From Acidobacteriota bacterium (lineage in GTDB: Bacteria > Acidobacteriota > Thermoanaerobaculia > Multivoradales > J023), in NCBI GenBank assembly GCA_029263315.1, contig JAJCXR010000053.1, positions 372,001-436,000 on the forward strand: a stretch of DNA of 64,000 nt. The letters run 5' to 3'. The position numbers and the translations under genes are program-made. The notes below the pieces were generated by a model, which was given only the letters and a program-made list of their open reading frames with translations, was not told the origin of the DNA and searched no databases. Within the stretch, counting starts at the first letter, position 1, and each line of letters begins with the position of its first letter. This document shows, piece by piece, positions 53,498 to 62,545 of this stretch.

Positions 53498-54100
53498 ATG
53501 GAGAGCGCTACCCTCGAAACCGCCTTGTTGAGCTTTGCCATCGGCATCGGCCTCGCCGCCGCCTGTGGCTTCCGCATCTTCATCCCCATGGTGGTGATGA
53601 GCTTGGCGTCCCGTGCCGGCTACCTGAGCCTGGGGGACGATTTCGAGTGGATCGCCTCGACCCCGGCGTTGGTGATCTTCGGCCTGGCGACGATCTTCGA
53701 AATCGGTGCCTATTACGTCCCTTTTCTCGACAACCTGCTCGATACCCTGGCCACCCCTAGCGCCGTCATCGCCGGCATCCTCGCCACCGCCTCCCAAGTC
53801 ACCGAGGTCCATCCGCTGCTCGGCTGGAGCGTTGCCATCGTCGCCGGTGGAGGCGCCGCCGGTCTGGTGCAGGGATTGACCACCTTTGGCCGTCAAGTCT
53901 CGTCGCTGGCCACCGCCGGCTTCGGCAATCCCATTCTGTCGACAGCCGAGGCGGGGGCTTCCGTTCTTTTTACCCTGTTGGCCGTTTTCGTCGCCCCCCT
54001 CGGTGCCATTCTCGTGGTGCTGTTGCTTTTTGTGGCCCTCAAGAAGATATTTTTCCGTTCCCCGGACACCGGCCCACCCACCCCCTCGGCGGCGGTTTAG
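53498..54100 (+). CDS. DUF4126 membrane protein
   Basis: From the ATG at 53498 (GAGGAG 7 nt upstream) 200 residues with about five hydrophobic helices match DUF4126: LSFAIGIGLAAACGFRIFIP, PALVIFGLATIFEIGAYYVP, TPSAVIAGILATASQV and GGGAAGLVQGLTTFGR. The family has no known function; members are inner-membrane. The gene stands alone downstream of a conserved hairpin element. Confidence 0.85.
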   Translation: MESATLETALLSFAIGIGLAAACGFRIFIPMVVMSLASRAGYLSLGDDFEWIASTPALVIFGLATIFEIGAYYVPFLDNLLDTLATPSAVIAGILATASQVTEVHPLLGWSVAIVAGGGAAGLVQGLTTFGRQVSSLATAGFGNPILSTAEAGASVLFTLLAVFVAPLGAILVVLLLFVALKKIFFRSPDTGPPTPSAAV

Positions 54101-54234
54101 GAGATCCCTGGACCCGATGCCGGGATACCGCTAGACTTGTCGTATGTCTTAGCCTGAGCTAGAGATCTTGAAGTACGGTTGCGCCGTGCTTCTCAGTCGC
54201 ACCTCCGGCCTCAGCGGCGAGACATCGACAGACT

Positions 54235-55254
54235 ATGGATCGACTCAAACGCCAGATCTTGCGTCAGGCCGTCGACGAGAATCTCTCGACCATCGAAGGC
54301 CGACGCCTCGAAAGCTCAGCATCCAACGTCACGACGTCGGGTCGGCCGACCTTGCTGCGTTGGGCCTTGGTGCCCATTCTCGCCGTCGTTCTGGTGGTGG
54401 TTGTGTGGGCCGCCCGGCCACCCCTGGAATCCTGGCAGCAAGCCTCACGAAAGCCCCCGCAGAGCGACCCGACGGCGAGGCTGGCGACGGCGTCCCACGA
54501 GGTCGATCTGACCGACCGGTTGCTCTTTCCGGTTCCCCGCCCCATGGATATGCGGGCCTTCCCCTTGGAAGTGCGGCGCATCTTGCTCGACCCGGGGCAC
54601 GGCGGTGACGACCACGGCACCCTCGGCGGTGCCCTGGCCGAAAAGACCCTGACCTTGGACATCGCACAACGCCTGGCCAAACTGCTGGAAAAGGACGGAC
54701 TGGAGGTCGAGATGACTCGCCGCGACGATCGGCGGATCTCCCTCAAGGAGCGTGCCGCCCAGGCCAACGCCTGGCAAGCGGATCTCTTTGTCTCCATCCA
54801 CATCAATTGGTTGGCGACCCGCCAAGTGCGGGGCATCGAAACCTACTACCTGGGACCGACGGACGATCCGCGGCTCATCGAGCTGGCGCGGCTGGAGAAT
54901 CGGCAATCCGGCTATCGACTGGCCGAAATGAAACCGCTTTTGGAAGAAATTTACACCGACTACTTGCAAGGCCAGTCCTTACAATTGGCCCAGCGGGTGC
55001 AGCGCTCGCTATTCGCCTCACTGCACAAAGTCAACCCGCAGTTGAAAAACCGTGGGGTCAAAACGGCCCCATTCGTGGTATTAGTATCCACCGAAATGCC
55101 GGCCATCCTGGCGGAAGTCTCCTGCCTCTCCAACCAAGAAGAGGAAGAGCTCTTGTCTCGCCCCTATTACCGCGATCACATCGCACAAGCCTTGGCTAGG
55201 GGCATCCGCGGGTACGCCGACGACATACACCAAATCGAGGAGAAAGGAAGCTGA
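54235..55254 (+). CDS. N-acetylmuramoyl-L-alanine amidase (Amidase_3 family)
   Basis: The 339 residues have a short cytoplasmic N-terminus, one membrane helix (about 42-62; WALVPILAVVLVVVVWAA) and a periplasmic zinc amidase (about 118-330). Zinc and catalytic motifs are intact: LLDPGHGGDDHGTLGG, LAEKTLTLDIA, DLFVSIHINW and AILAEVSCLSNQEEEELL. It cleaves the amide bond between N-acetylmuramic acid and the stem peptide, as in cell separation. Membrane anchoring instead of a cleaved signal is less common for AmiC-type enzymes. The actin gene follows after 3 nt. Confidence 0.93.
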   Translation: MDRLKRQILRQAVDENLSTIEGRRLESSASNVTTSGRPTLLRWALVPILAVVLVVVVWAARPPLESWQQASRKPPQSDPTARLATASHEVDLTDRLLFPVPRPMDMRAFPLEVRRILLDPGHGGDDHGTLGGALAEKTLTLDIAQRLAKLLEKDGLEVEMTRRDDRRISLKERAAQANAWQADLFVSIHINWLATRQVRGIETYYLGPTDDPRLIELARLENRQSGYRLAEMKPLLEEIYTDYLQGQSLQLAQRVQRSLFASLHKVNPQLKNRGVKTAPFVVLVSTEMPAILAEVSCLSNQEEEELLSRPYYRDHIAQALARGIRGYADDIHQIEEKGS

Positions 55255-55257
55255 CGG

Positions 55258-56283
55258 ATGAGCGGAAGCAAAGAAGTTCTCAACGTGGGCATTGATCTCG
55301 GGACCTCCCGTAGCGCGGTTTCGGCATCAAATGGCCAACAGCACGTGATCGAGAGCTACGTCGGCTGGCCCGTCGACATGGTAGCCCGCAAGGTGCTCAA
55401 GAAAGACATCTTGATCGGCGATGAAGCGGTTGCCAATCGTGCGATGGTCGACCTGCGTCGGCCCTTGGAACGGGGCCTGATCAAGGAGGGTTCCGAAAAA
55501 GACATCACCGCCGTCAAGGAGATCCTCAACCATCTTCTGAAGTTGGTCGGCGTCAGCAAAGACAAAAAGGCCCCCACCGTGCGTGCGGTGGTCGGTATTC
55601 CTGCCGAAGCCATGCGGGTCAACAAACAACACCTACGCAATGCCCTGCAGGGTACCGTCGACTCCCTGATGATCGTTTCCGAGCCGTTTGCCGTGGCCTA
55701 CGGGCTCGACGCCTTGCTCAACAGCCTGGTGATCGATATCGGCGCCGGCACGACGGACTTCTGCGTCATGCGGGGTCGTCTACCCACCGAGGAAGATCAG
55801 CGGACCCTGACGGTGGCCGGTGACTCGATCGACGAACTGTTGCTCAAGCTGATCCTGCAGAAATACCCCGACGCCCAAATCACCGTCTACATGGTCCGCC
55901 AATGGAAGGAAAAGCACGGTTTTGTCGGCTCGGCGCAGCAACCGGTGAAGGTGACGGCTCCGATCAAAGGACGCCCGACGCCGCTCGACATCACCGACGC
56001 CATGAAGACCGCCTGTGAGAGCATCGTCGAGCCCATCGCCGAGACGCTGCTCGATCTGCTGCCACGCATCGAGCCCGAATTCCAAGAGCAGGTGCGCAAT
56101 AGCATCATCCTCTCCGGTGGCACATCGCAGATCGCCGGATTGCGCAAGGCCCTACAGGACTCCCTCGAGCCCTTGGGCGGCGGTGCCGTCAAGAGTGTCA
56201 AGAACCCGGTATTCGACGGCGCCGACGGGGGTCTCGCCATCGCCCTCGATGCCCTCGATTCGGAATGGGATCAACTGACTTGA
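55258..56283 (+). CDS. MamK-like actin homologue
   Basis: The 341 residues form a full bacterial actin fold: phosphate-1 VGIDLGTSRSAVSAS (from about residue 10), VVGIPAEAMRVNKQHL, a catalytic-type Glu at about 142 in IVSEPFAVAYGLD, phosphate-2 LVIDIGAGTTDFCVMRG (about 157-173), the adenosine motif ILSGGTSQIAGL and a C-terminal VKNPVFDGADGG. From memory these segments line up with magnetosome-organising MamK more closely than with MreB or FtsA; in particular VSEPF-x-V-x-YGLD and the PEFQEQV region. No other mam gene is nearby, so a magnetosome role is not indicated. It starts 3 nt after the amidase and overlaps the tyrA-like gene by 19 nt. Confidence 0.88.
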   Translation: MSGSKEVLNVGIDLGTSRSAVSASNGQQHVIESYVGWPVDMVARKVLKKDILIGDEAVANRAMVDLRRPLERGLIKEGSEKDITAVKEILNHLLKLVGVSKDKKAPTVRAVVGIPAEAMRVNKQHLRNALQGTVDSLMIVSEPFAVAYGLDALLNSLVIDIGAGTTDFCVMRGRLPTEEDQRTLTVAGDSIDELLLKLILQKYPDAQITVYMVRQWKEKHGFVGSAQQPVKVTAPIKGRPTPLDITDAMKTACESIVEPIAETLLDLLPRIEPEFQEQVRNSIILSGGTSQIAGLRKALQDSLEPLGGGAVKSVKNPVFDGADGGLAIALDALDSEWDQLT

Positions 56284-57395
56284 CGTCGACCCCAGAGCGA
56301 CTCGCCGAGCTGCGAGATTCGATCGCCGAAGTCGACCGTTCCCTGCTGGAGCTCCTGCATCGCCGCATGGAGCTGGCCTCGGAGGTCGGCAGGGTCAAGA
56401 CCGGGACGGGACAGCCCATCATGGTTCCGGAGGTGCACAATCGAGTGCTGACGCGAGCCCGCCAGCACGCCGATTCCTGTGGCGTCTCGGAAGAGGTGAT
56501 GGAGTCCATCTTCAAGGCGGTGATGCGCGGCTCCATTGAGCGTCAGCACCGGGTCGGCGTGGCGATGAAAGCCCGCGTCGGCACCCGCCTGCTGATCTTG
56601 GGTGGGGCCGGCGACATGGGGGCCTGGTTTCACAACTTCGCCCTGCTGCTCGGCCACCAGATCGACATCGTCGATCCGGCGATGACTCCCCTCCCCGCCG
56701 TGGAGGGACGGTTCGGCACTTTGGACGACATCATCGATCTCGATCTCTATGAGGCGATCATCGTCTCAGTGCCGCTGAACCGCACCATCGAGGTATTGCG
56801 GCAGCTGATCGAGCGCCGTCCCAAGGGTTTGGTGATCGAGATCGCCTCGATCAAGGACAACCTCTCCACCGTCCTGACCGAGGCCCAAGGGGCAGGATTG
56901 AAGGTGACCTCCCTGCACCCCATGTTCGGGCCCCGCCAATCGCCCTATGAAACCCTGACCTTCGCCCTGGCCTATCGCGAGGATTCGAGAATTGAGCGGC
57001 GGCGGCTGGAAACCTGGCTGCGTCATCCCTACTCCCAGATCGTGCCGGTGCCGTTCGATCATCACGACCGCCTGATGGGCTGGCTCCTCGGCTTCGCTCA
57101 CCTGCTCGGCATGGTCTTCGGCAGCGCCCTCAGCCGTTCCGGTCTCGGCGTGCAGGAATTGCAAGCCTGCGCCTCGACCAGCTACAACCGGCAAGCCGCC
57201 GCGGCCATGCACGTCCTCGGTGAGGATCCGGACCTCTACTATGATATTCAGCGACTCAACCCCCACCGCGGCGATGTCTACCAGGCCACCCGCGAGGCCC
57301 TCGACGAGCTCATCGACGCCGTGCAGAGCGACGACCGGGAAGAGTTCAGAGAGGTCCTCGGCCACGCCCGCAACTTCTTGATTTCCGACCTCTGA
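56265..57395 (+). CDS. tyrA: Chorismate mutase / prephenate dehydrogenase (T-protein)
   Basis: The bifunctional tyrosine-pathway enzyme converts chorismate to prephenate and oxidises that to 4-hydroxyphenylpyruvate. The N-terminal AroQ-type mutase (about 8-95; LRDSIAEVDRSLLELLHRRM) is followed by an NAD-binding dehydrogenase (LLILGGAGDMGAWFHNFALL, SLHPMFGPRQSPY and a helical C-terminal domain). Order and length (376 residues) match the enteric TyrA type. The ATG at 56265 overlaps the actin gene; a TTG at 56280 would shorten the protein by five residues. Confidence 0.93.
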   Translation: MGSTDLTSTPERLAELRDSIAEVDRSLLELLHRRMELASEVGRVKTGTGQPIMVPEVHNRVLTRARQHADSCGVSEEVMESIFKAVMRGSIERQHRVGVAMKARVGTRLLILGGAGDMGAWFHNFALLLGHQIDIVDPAMTPLPAVEGRFGTLDDIIDLDLYEAIIVSVPLNRTIEVLRQLIERRPKGLVIEIASIKDNLSTVLTEAQGAGLKVTSLHPMFGPRQSPYETLTFALAYREDSRIERRRLETWLRHPYSQIVPVPFDHHDRLMGWLLGFAHLLGMVFGSALSRSGLGVQELQACASTSYNRQAAAAMHVLGEDPDLYYDIQRLNPHRGDVYQATREALDELIDAVQSDDREEFREVLGHARNFLISDL

Positions 57396-57448
57396 GCGAC
57401 GACACCACGACGATGCCTAGCCATCGAGCCTCCACCGGAGACAACCCC

Positions 57449-58978
57449 ATGACCAATTCGCGACTCGCCGGGCTGTGGCGAGCCATCGAGGCTGGAGAGC
57501 CAAGCGAGCACACCTCGATCGTCGTCCCTTCCCTCAGCTTCGACGCCGAGGAGCTGGCCAAGATTTCGGGCGCCCCCTTCTACGAGGAACGGCTGCTCTT
57601 CAGCTTGATGCGCTTGCGCGATCCCAGGGCACGGGTCATCTACGTCACCAGCCAGCCCCTGCACCCGGAAATCATCGACTACTATCTCGGCCTTCTGGTG
57701 GGCGTTTCTCCCCGCAGCGTCCGCTCCCGACTACAACTCTTCTGCTGCTATGACGCCACCCCCCGCCCGTTGACGGAAAAGATCCTCGAGCGCCCGCGGC
57801 TCGTCGAGCGCATTCGCCGGGCCATGGGCCCCACCTCCCACGCCTACCTCACTTGCTTCAACTCGACCTCCCTCGAACGACGGCTGGCGGAGAGCCTGGA
57901 CATTCCTCTCAATGGTTGTGACCCGGACCTTCTGGACCTGGGTGGCAAGTCCGGCAGCCGCGAGATCTTTCGGGCCGTGGGAGTGCCTTGCCCGGCCGGG
58001 CGGGAACGCCTGCACAGCATCGACGAGATCGTCGACACCCTCGCCGCCATCCACCATCCCGGCCTGGAAAGGGCGGTGCTGAAGCTCGACCACAGCTTCG
58101 CTGGCGCTGGCAACGCCCTGTTCACCTACCCGACACCGCTGGCCGAGACTGAGGAAGGGCGGCGCCAAGCCCTGCGTGCGGCGTTGCAGGAGCTGAAGTT
58201 CACAGAGCTCTCGGCGCCGGAGATCTTCTTGGCCAAGTTTGCCCAGATGGGCGGCATCGTCGAAGAGATGGTGAGCGGCGAAGAAATTCGTTCCCCCAGC
58301 GTCCAAATGCGCTTGACGCCCTCCGGGGACCTGGAGATCGTCTCGACCCATGATCAGATTTTGGGGGGCAAGACCGGCCAATCCTACTCGGGTTGCCGCT
58401 TTCCAGCCGATACGGCGTATCGGGAGATCATCCAAGAACATGCCCTGGCCATTGGCGAGGGGCTGAGGGATCGAGGGGTGATCAGCCGTTTCGCCGTCGA
58501 TTTTGTGGTGGCTCGCGATACGAGCGGACAGTGGCGGGTTTGGGCCATCGAGATCAACTTGCGGATGGGCGGCACGACGGTACCGTTCTTGGCCCTACAA
58601 TTTCTGACCGGCGGCCAGCTCGACAAAAAAAGCGGCGACTTCATCGCCCCCGATGGCCAACGGAAATACTACCGTGCGACGGACAGCCTGAGCTCGTCGA
58701 GCTACCGTGGCCTGCTGCCTGAAGACCTGATGGACATTCTCGACACCCACAGCCTCGTTTTTTCATCCGCTCGCCGCACCGGTGTGCTCTTCCACATGAT
58801 GGGAGCCCTCTCCGAGCACGGCAAAGTCGGGGTCACCGCGATTGGTGACTCGGCGGAGGAAGCCGACGCCTTCTTCCGCCGTACCGTCGAATTGCTGGAT
58901 CTGGCAACCCATGCCGCTTCACCGGCCGATCAGGCTTCGAAGATTCCAACCCCCGCTACGCGATTGCCCATGGAATGA
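57449..58978 (+). CDS. ATP-grasp protein, PGM1-related peptide ligase
   Basis: From the ATG at 57449 (GGAG 8 nt upstream) 509 residues resemble PGM1-related ATP-grasp ligases: RDPRARVIYVTSQPLHPEII, DYYLGLL, RLQLFCCYDATPRPLTEKIL, AVGVPCPAGRERL, VLKLDHSFAGAGNALF with the ATP-binding Lys and Gly loop, EEMVSGEEIRSPS, and WAIEINLRMGGTTVPFLAL with Mg ligands Glu and Asn. PGM1 itself joins amino acids in pheganomycin biosynthesis, so an amino-acid or small-peptide ligase activity is plausible but unproven. It is the last gene of the amidase-actin-tyrA group. Confidence 0.85.
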   Translation: MTNSRLAGLWRAIEAGEPSEHTSIVVPSLSFDAEELAKISGAPFYEERLLFSLMRLRDPRARVIYVTSQPLHPEIIDYYLGLLVGVSPRSVRSRLQLFCCYDATPRPLTEKILERPRLVERIRRAMGPTSHAYLTCFNSTSLERRLAESLDIPLNGCDPDLLDLGGKSGSREIFRAVGVPCPAGRERLHSIDEIVDTLAAIHHPGLERAVLKLDHSFAGAGNALFTYPTPLAETEEGRRQALRAALQELKFTELSAPEIFLAKFAQMGGIVEEMVSGEEIRSPSVQMRLTPSGDLEIVSTHDQILGGKTGQSYSGCRFPADTAYREIIQEHALAIGEGLRDRGVISRFAVDFVVARDTSGQWRVWAIEINLRMGGTTVPFLALQFLTGGQLDKKSGDFIAPDGQRKYYRATDSLSSSSYRGLLPEDLMDILDTHSLVFSSARRTGVLFHMMGALSEHGKVGVTAIGDSAEEADAFFRRTVELLDLATHAASPADQASKIPTPATRLPME

Positions 58979-59044
58979 GGTGGCGTTTCCGCCGCTGACA
59001 GGGTCTCGGCAGGGCCTAGAAATCACGAGGACCTGAGCATCACA

Positions 59045-60409
59045 TCACTCCGCGGGACCATCCATCTGCAGAAGGTCATCTTCGGAAGTGGCACGATCCT
59101 CAGCGATTTGGCGCTCGAGGTGGTTCTCGGGCGCAATGTCGGCGTCAACATTGGGTGAGGTCGACGACGGGGCTTCGGTAGCGGTCGCCGAGGCCTCAGG
59201 CACCGCCGAAGGTTGCACCATGTGGAGGCGATAGATCGGCTCCGGAAGATCCATTCCAGCATCCTCCAACACCGTTTTGACGTGCCGAATGGCTTCGCTT
59301 TTCACCTTGGAGAAGCTGGCTTGCCGTTGATCGACCCAGGCGTAGAATCGCAGCAGCACATTGGAATCACCCAACTCTCCGATCAACGCCTGGACCGGCG
59401 GATCGACCAGCACCCCGGGCATGGCCTCCAGGGCTTCGATGCCCAGCCGCTGAGCCTCCGTAAGGTCTTCGCCGACCCCGACGCCAACCCCGAAATCGAA
59501 CCGCCTGAGGGGGTTGCGGCTATAGTTCAGAATGACCCCCTTGTAGACCTGTGAGTTGGGAATGCGCAAATGATTGCCATCCAAAGTCATGAGGATCGTC
59601 GCCCGGGAAGTCAGGCGCAGCACCTTGCCCTCCCGATCGTCGATGGTCACATGGTCATTGGGGGAAAAAGGCTGCCGGATGCTCAACAGAACACTCGCGA
59701 TGTAGTTCTCCACCAGGTCTCGGAAGGCAAAACCGAGGGCCAGCCCAAAGACACCGGCGGTTCCGAGCACCGCACCCACCAAGGCCGTGGCATCGAGGAT
59801 TTCCAGTGCGATCAAGACCCCGATCAAGATCACCACAACACGCGCCGCCTGGCGTAGGAGATCCTGAGCGAATCGATTCGAGCTCAGGCGTTCGAAGACA
59901 AAATCGAGCCTTCCGGCCCAGCGGCTCAGGAAGAAGAAAAGAATGAACAGCAGCAGGCTGATGCCCAACAGCGGCAAATACGACACCAAGGTGATCAGCC
60001 GATCCCAGCTGTTCTCCAAGACCGGTCGCAGGCGCTGACGTGGATCGACGATCACTTCGATCTTGTCCTCGACCCTTGCCACCCCTTCGACACGTTGTGC
60101 CAAGGCGGTAGCCTCTTCCCGCTGCCCTTCGGAAAGAACCTCGCCGCCCAAGGTCACTACCCCTGCTCGCACCGACACCTCTAGTTGGTCGAAGTCTTCG
60201 ATTTGAGCGAAACGGCGACGCAATCCATCGGCGATCTCCGCATCCGTTTGATCGTCGGCTTCGGCGCTCAAGGGGGCGTCGAGTGACGTCTCGTCGGCCG
60301 CCTGTCCCCAAGCGCAGGTCGAGTAGATGGCGCCGATCAGGAAGATGACGATCCAGCCGAGACGCCGAGGCGGAATCATCCGATGGTCACTTTTTTTGAT
60401 TGCCTGCAA
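59045..60409 (-). CDS. MscS-type mechanosensitive channel with N-terminal BON domain
   Basis: The 454 residues begin with a signal sequence (WIVIFLIGAIYSTCAWGQA), a periplasmic BON domain (about 55-120), four or so membrane helices (about 140-250) and an MscS core: GLALGFAFRDLVENYIASVL, FSPNDHVTIDDREGKVLRL and NSQVYKGVILNYSRNP. A BON domain on MscS probably contacts lipid or the outer membrane. The C-terminal 60 residues are acidic and disordered. I took the TTG at 60409 (GGAGG 9-10 nt upstream); an ATG at 60379 is an alternative. It follows the DUF2254 gene. Confidence 0.9.
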   Translation of the reverse strand: MQAIKKSDHRMIPPRRLGWIVIFLIGAIYSTCAWGQAADETSLDAPLSAEADDQTDAEIADGLRRRFAQIEDFDQLEVSVRAGVVTLGGEVLSEGQREEATALAQRVEGVARVEDKIEVIVDPRQRLRPVLENSWDRLITLVSYLPLLGISLLLFILFFFLSRWAGRLDFVFERLSSNRFAQDLLRQAARVVVILIGVLIALEILDATALVGAVLGTAGVFGLALGFAFRDLVENYIASVLLSIRQPFSPNDHVTIDDREGKVLRLTSRATILMTLDGNHLRIPNSQVYKGVILNYSRNPLRRFDFGVGVGVGEDLTEAQRLGIEALEAMPGVLVDPPVQALIGELGDSNVLLRFYAWVDQRQASFSKVKSEAIRHVKTVLEDAGMDLPEPIYRLHMVQPSAVPEASATATEAPSSTSPNVDADIAPENHLERQIAEDRATSEDDLLQMDGPAE

Positions 60410-60475
60410 GGCTCCGTGCCTCCTGTTGTTGTCGTCTGTTCTGTTGATGTCTGATGCCGCTTCCGCGGTGCTGGC

Positions 60476-61810
60476 TCAGGTCGCTTCCGCCGTCGCCGTG
60501 CTCTTCTCCCCGGACGCGAAGCTCGCTCTGGCTTGGCGATGGCCGGCGGCGATCAGCCGACGATCCCTTGCGAGGCTGAGCCCTTCTTCCGCGGCGCCGA
60601 GCACATGGTCCAGCTCGGAGAGCAGCAGATCGTCCCAGAAGGGCTGTCGACGCTTTCCAAGGGCCGTCAGGCTATCGATCATGGCTTGCAAGACCCTGAC
60701 ATCCCCTTGGCCATAGGTGCGCAGAGGCCCAAAGGTGCGCTCAAAGAAGGCTTTGGGATCGGGAGGCTTGAAAAAAACTCGGGGGGTGCCGTCGGAACCC
60801 GCGAGCTCGGAGCGCGTGGGTAGCCGTTCGAGGAGCGCGTCCAAGCCGGCGGTCAGCCGATTCAACACGATGATCGCCGTGTAAGGATCGTTGATTCCGG
60901 GAGAAAGGCCGCGCACGCCAATTTCTGTCAGCCGGTCAAACGCCAAGGTCAGGTCGTCGGCGTCTTCACGTTGCTCGACGATGACAAAATGTTCGATCAG
61001 CAGGTCGCTCAGCTCGTCGGTCAATTTCTGCGGTGGTTTGACCCATGCCACCCGCTGCCCCTGCAGGACAAACCCTCCGCGCCCCGCTTCGACCAGGATC
61101 CTCACCCCATGATCGGAGGCCAAGATAGCCAGCCGCTCCAAGTCCACGGAGCTCAGGTAGCCGCTCTTGGTGGCATAGAGCTCGGCTTTGGTGTCGGCAA
61201 AACCCAAGGGCGGCCATCTGTCGTCCTCGGCCGTTGGTTTGGCCACTAGGTCCTTGCGGATCGCATTTTCCAGGGCCCGGCTGGCCTCTTGAACCATGAT
61301 CCCGGCACGCATCGAGCTCGAGATGTGGTGAAAGAAGTAGATCAAAACAGCCACCGCCACCAGCGCCAGGGCCAGGGCCGTCAGGACTGAAGTCCGTGGC
61401 ATCGGCACTCCTTCGACGCCGCCGGGTAGGTGCACCAGAACCACCAAACAATAAGCGAAGACGCTGATGAAGGTTCCGAGGACCACCTGATTGCCGGTGT
61501 CCTGCATGAATCCGGCCACCAGACGAGGACCAAATTGAGAGGAGGCCAAGGTCAGGGCGACGATGACGATGGAAAAGGTCACACCGGCGACGGTGATCAT
61601 CGAGCTGGCGATGGCACCCAAAAGGCTGCGTGCCGACTCCACACCGCCGACGACGATCCAAGAGGTGGCGTCCCGTCCTATACCGCCCACGGTCCGATCG
61701 AAATAGAGGTTGAGGAAGGCCAATACCACTGCACCGGTGACCATCAGGCCGGGCAGGAACCAGAAGCTGCCTTGGATACGTCGCCAGAGCTCCAGAAGCT
61801 TGAGATACAA
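60476..61810 (-). CDS. DUF2254 membrane protein
   Basis: From the TTG at 61810 (GAGGAG 6 nt upstream) 444 residues match DUF2254: a membrane part of four or so helices (FLPGLMVTGAVVLAFLNLYF, SMITVAGVTFSIVIVALTLA, SSQFGPRLV, LGTFISVFAYCLVVLVHLPG) and a cytoplasmic half with SGYLSSVDLERLAILASDHG and GLSPGINDPYTAIIVLNRLT. The family has no settled function. A longer start (GTG 61846) is possible. It lies between BON-domain genes in an apparent envelope-stress group. Confidence 0.88.
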   Translation of the reverse strand: MYLKLLELWRRIQGSFWFLPGLMVTGAVVLAFLNLYFDRTVGGIGRDATSWIVVGGVESARSLLGAIASSMITVAGVTFSIVIVALTLASSQFGPRLVAGFMQDTGNQVVLGTFISVFAYCLVVLVHLPGGVEGVPMPRTSVLTALALALVAVAVLIYFFHHISSSMRAGIMVQEASRALENAIRKDLVAKPTAEDDRWPPLGFADTKAELYATKSGYLSSVDLERLAILASDHGVRILVEAGRGGFVLQGQRVAWVKPPQKLTDELSDLLIEHFVIVEQREDADDLTLAFDRLTEIGVRGLSPGINDPYTAIIVLNRLTAGLDALLERLPTRSELAGSDGTPRVFFKPPDPKAFFERTFGPLRTYGQGDVRVLQAMIDSLTALGKRRQPFWDDLLLSELDHVLGAAEEGLSLARDRRLIAAGHRQARASFASGEKSTATAEAT

Positions 61811-61852
61811 AGTGGTCTCCTCAATTACACCACGAAGTAATACCACGAAGAC

Positions 61853-61886
61853 ATTCGGGCGGTCGGCTCACGCCCACCGCCCGAAT
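61853..61886. terminator. 11-bp inverted repeat between BON lipoprotein and DUF2254 genes
   Basis: ATTCGGGCGGT/ACCGCCCGAAT (61853-61863 with 61876-61886, 12-nt loop). Ts follow only on the plus strand (ATATTTTCT), where no gene ends, so on the minus strand it is better read as a processing or partial-termination stem. Confidence 0.4.
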
Positions 61887-61943
61887 ATTTTCTAAGGGTC
61901 CGCGGCAGATGGCACTCGCTGCCGTCGGCCCGACAATCCTAAA

Positions 61944-62486
61944 TCAGTGTTTGGCAGAGCCGATCTTCAAGAGATTGCGCACTTTCCATACTCCCTTGGT
62001 GGCCAGGGCCAAGGACTCTGCATGCTCTTTCTCGACCTTGGTCTCTACCCGACCGGTCAAAATGACAACACCCTCTTCGGCATCGACATCGATGTTGCGG
62101 GCTTTGATCTCGGGATCGGCAGCAAAGCGGGCCTTGACCCGGCCGGAGAGCGTCGCATCGTCGATTTGCTGACCGATGGTCTCGTCGCCAATCGTCAGAT
62201 CGTTGATCACCCGACGCACGCCTTCGGTTCGACTGGCCAAGCGAGCCGCTTCTCTTTTGGCGCTACGCTTTTCCACTGCACCACTCAGGCGAATGACACC
62301 CTCGTTGGAATCGACATTGATTCTGAAGGGGTTGATTTCTGGATCCGCCACCAGCTTGGCCTTGACCTTGGCCACCAAAGCGACGTCGTTGACCTGTGAG
62401 CTGACGGTCTGCGTGCTAGCGCAGGCTCCCATCAGCAGGGCAATCAACAAAACGAAAGGCGTCAAAAGAAGTTGTTTCTTGGACAT
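61944..62486 (-). CDS. Double-BON-domain lipoprotein (OsmY-like)
   Basis: The 180 residues carry a lipobox signal (LMGAC, Cys 22) and two BON domains: about 35-105 (VKAKLVADPEINPFRINVDS, GVIRLSGAVEKR) and about 105-175 (VKARFAADPEIKARNIDVDA, GVVILTGRVETK). This is the OsmY/BON arrangement of periplasmic proteins induced by osmotic or envelope stress. AGGAG lies 8-9 nt upstream of the ATG. It shares the BON fold with the MscS-like protein two genes downstream. Confidence 0.92.
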   Translation of the reverse strand: MSKKQLLLTPFVLLIALLMGACASTQTVSSQVNDVALVAKVKAKLVADPEINPFRINVDSNEGVIRLSGAVEKRSAKREAARLASRTEGVRRVINDLTIGDETIGQQIDDATLSGRVKARFAADPEIKARNIDVDAEEGVVILTGRVETKVEKEHAESLALATKGVWKVRNLLKIGSAKH

Positions 62487-62513
62487 GGATCAATCTCCTA
62501 AAAGTTTTTCAGT

Positions 62514-62545
62514 TCTCTAGACAGTGCTCTCTCTAGACAGTGCTC
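62514..62545. repeat. Perfect 16-bp tandem repeat, two copies
   Basis: TCTCTAGACAGTGCTC occurs twice without interruption (62514-62529, 62530-62545), about 30-60 nt upstream of the BON lipoprotein start, where it could bear on its promoter. Confidence 0.9.

Noticed and set aside
55258..58978. Magnetosome island fragment
   Set aside because: Apart from the MamK-like actin there is no mamA, B, E, I, M, P, Q or other magnetosome gene; the neighbours are amidase, tyrA and a ligase.
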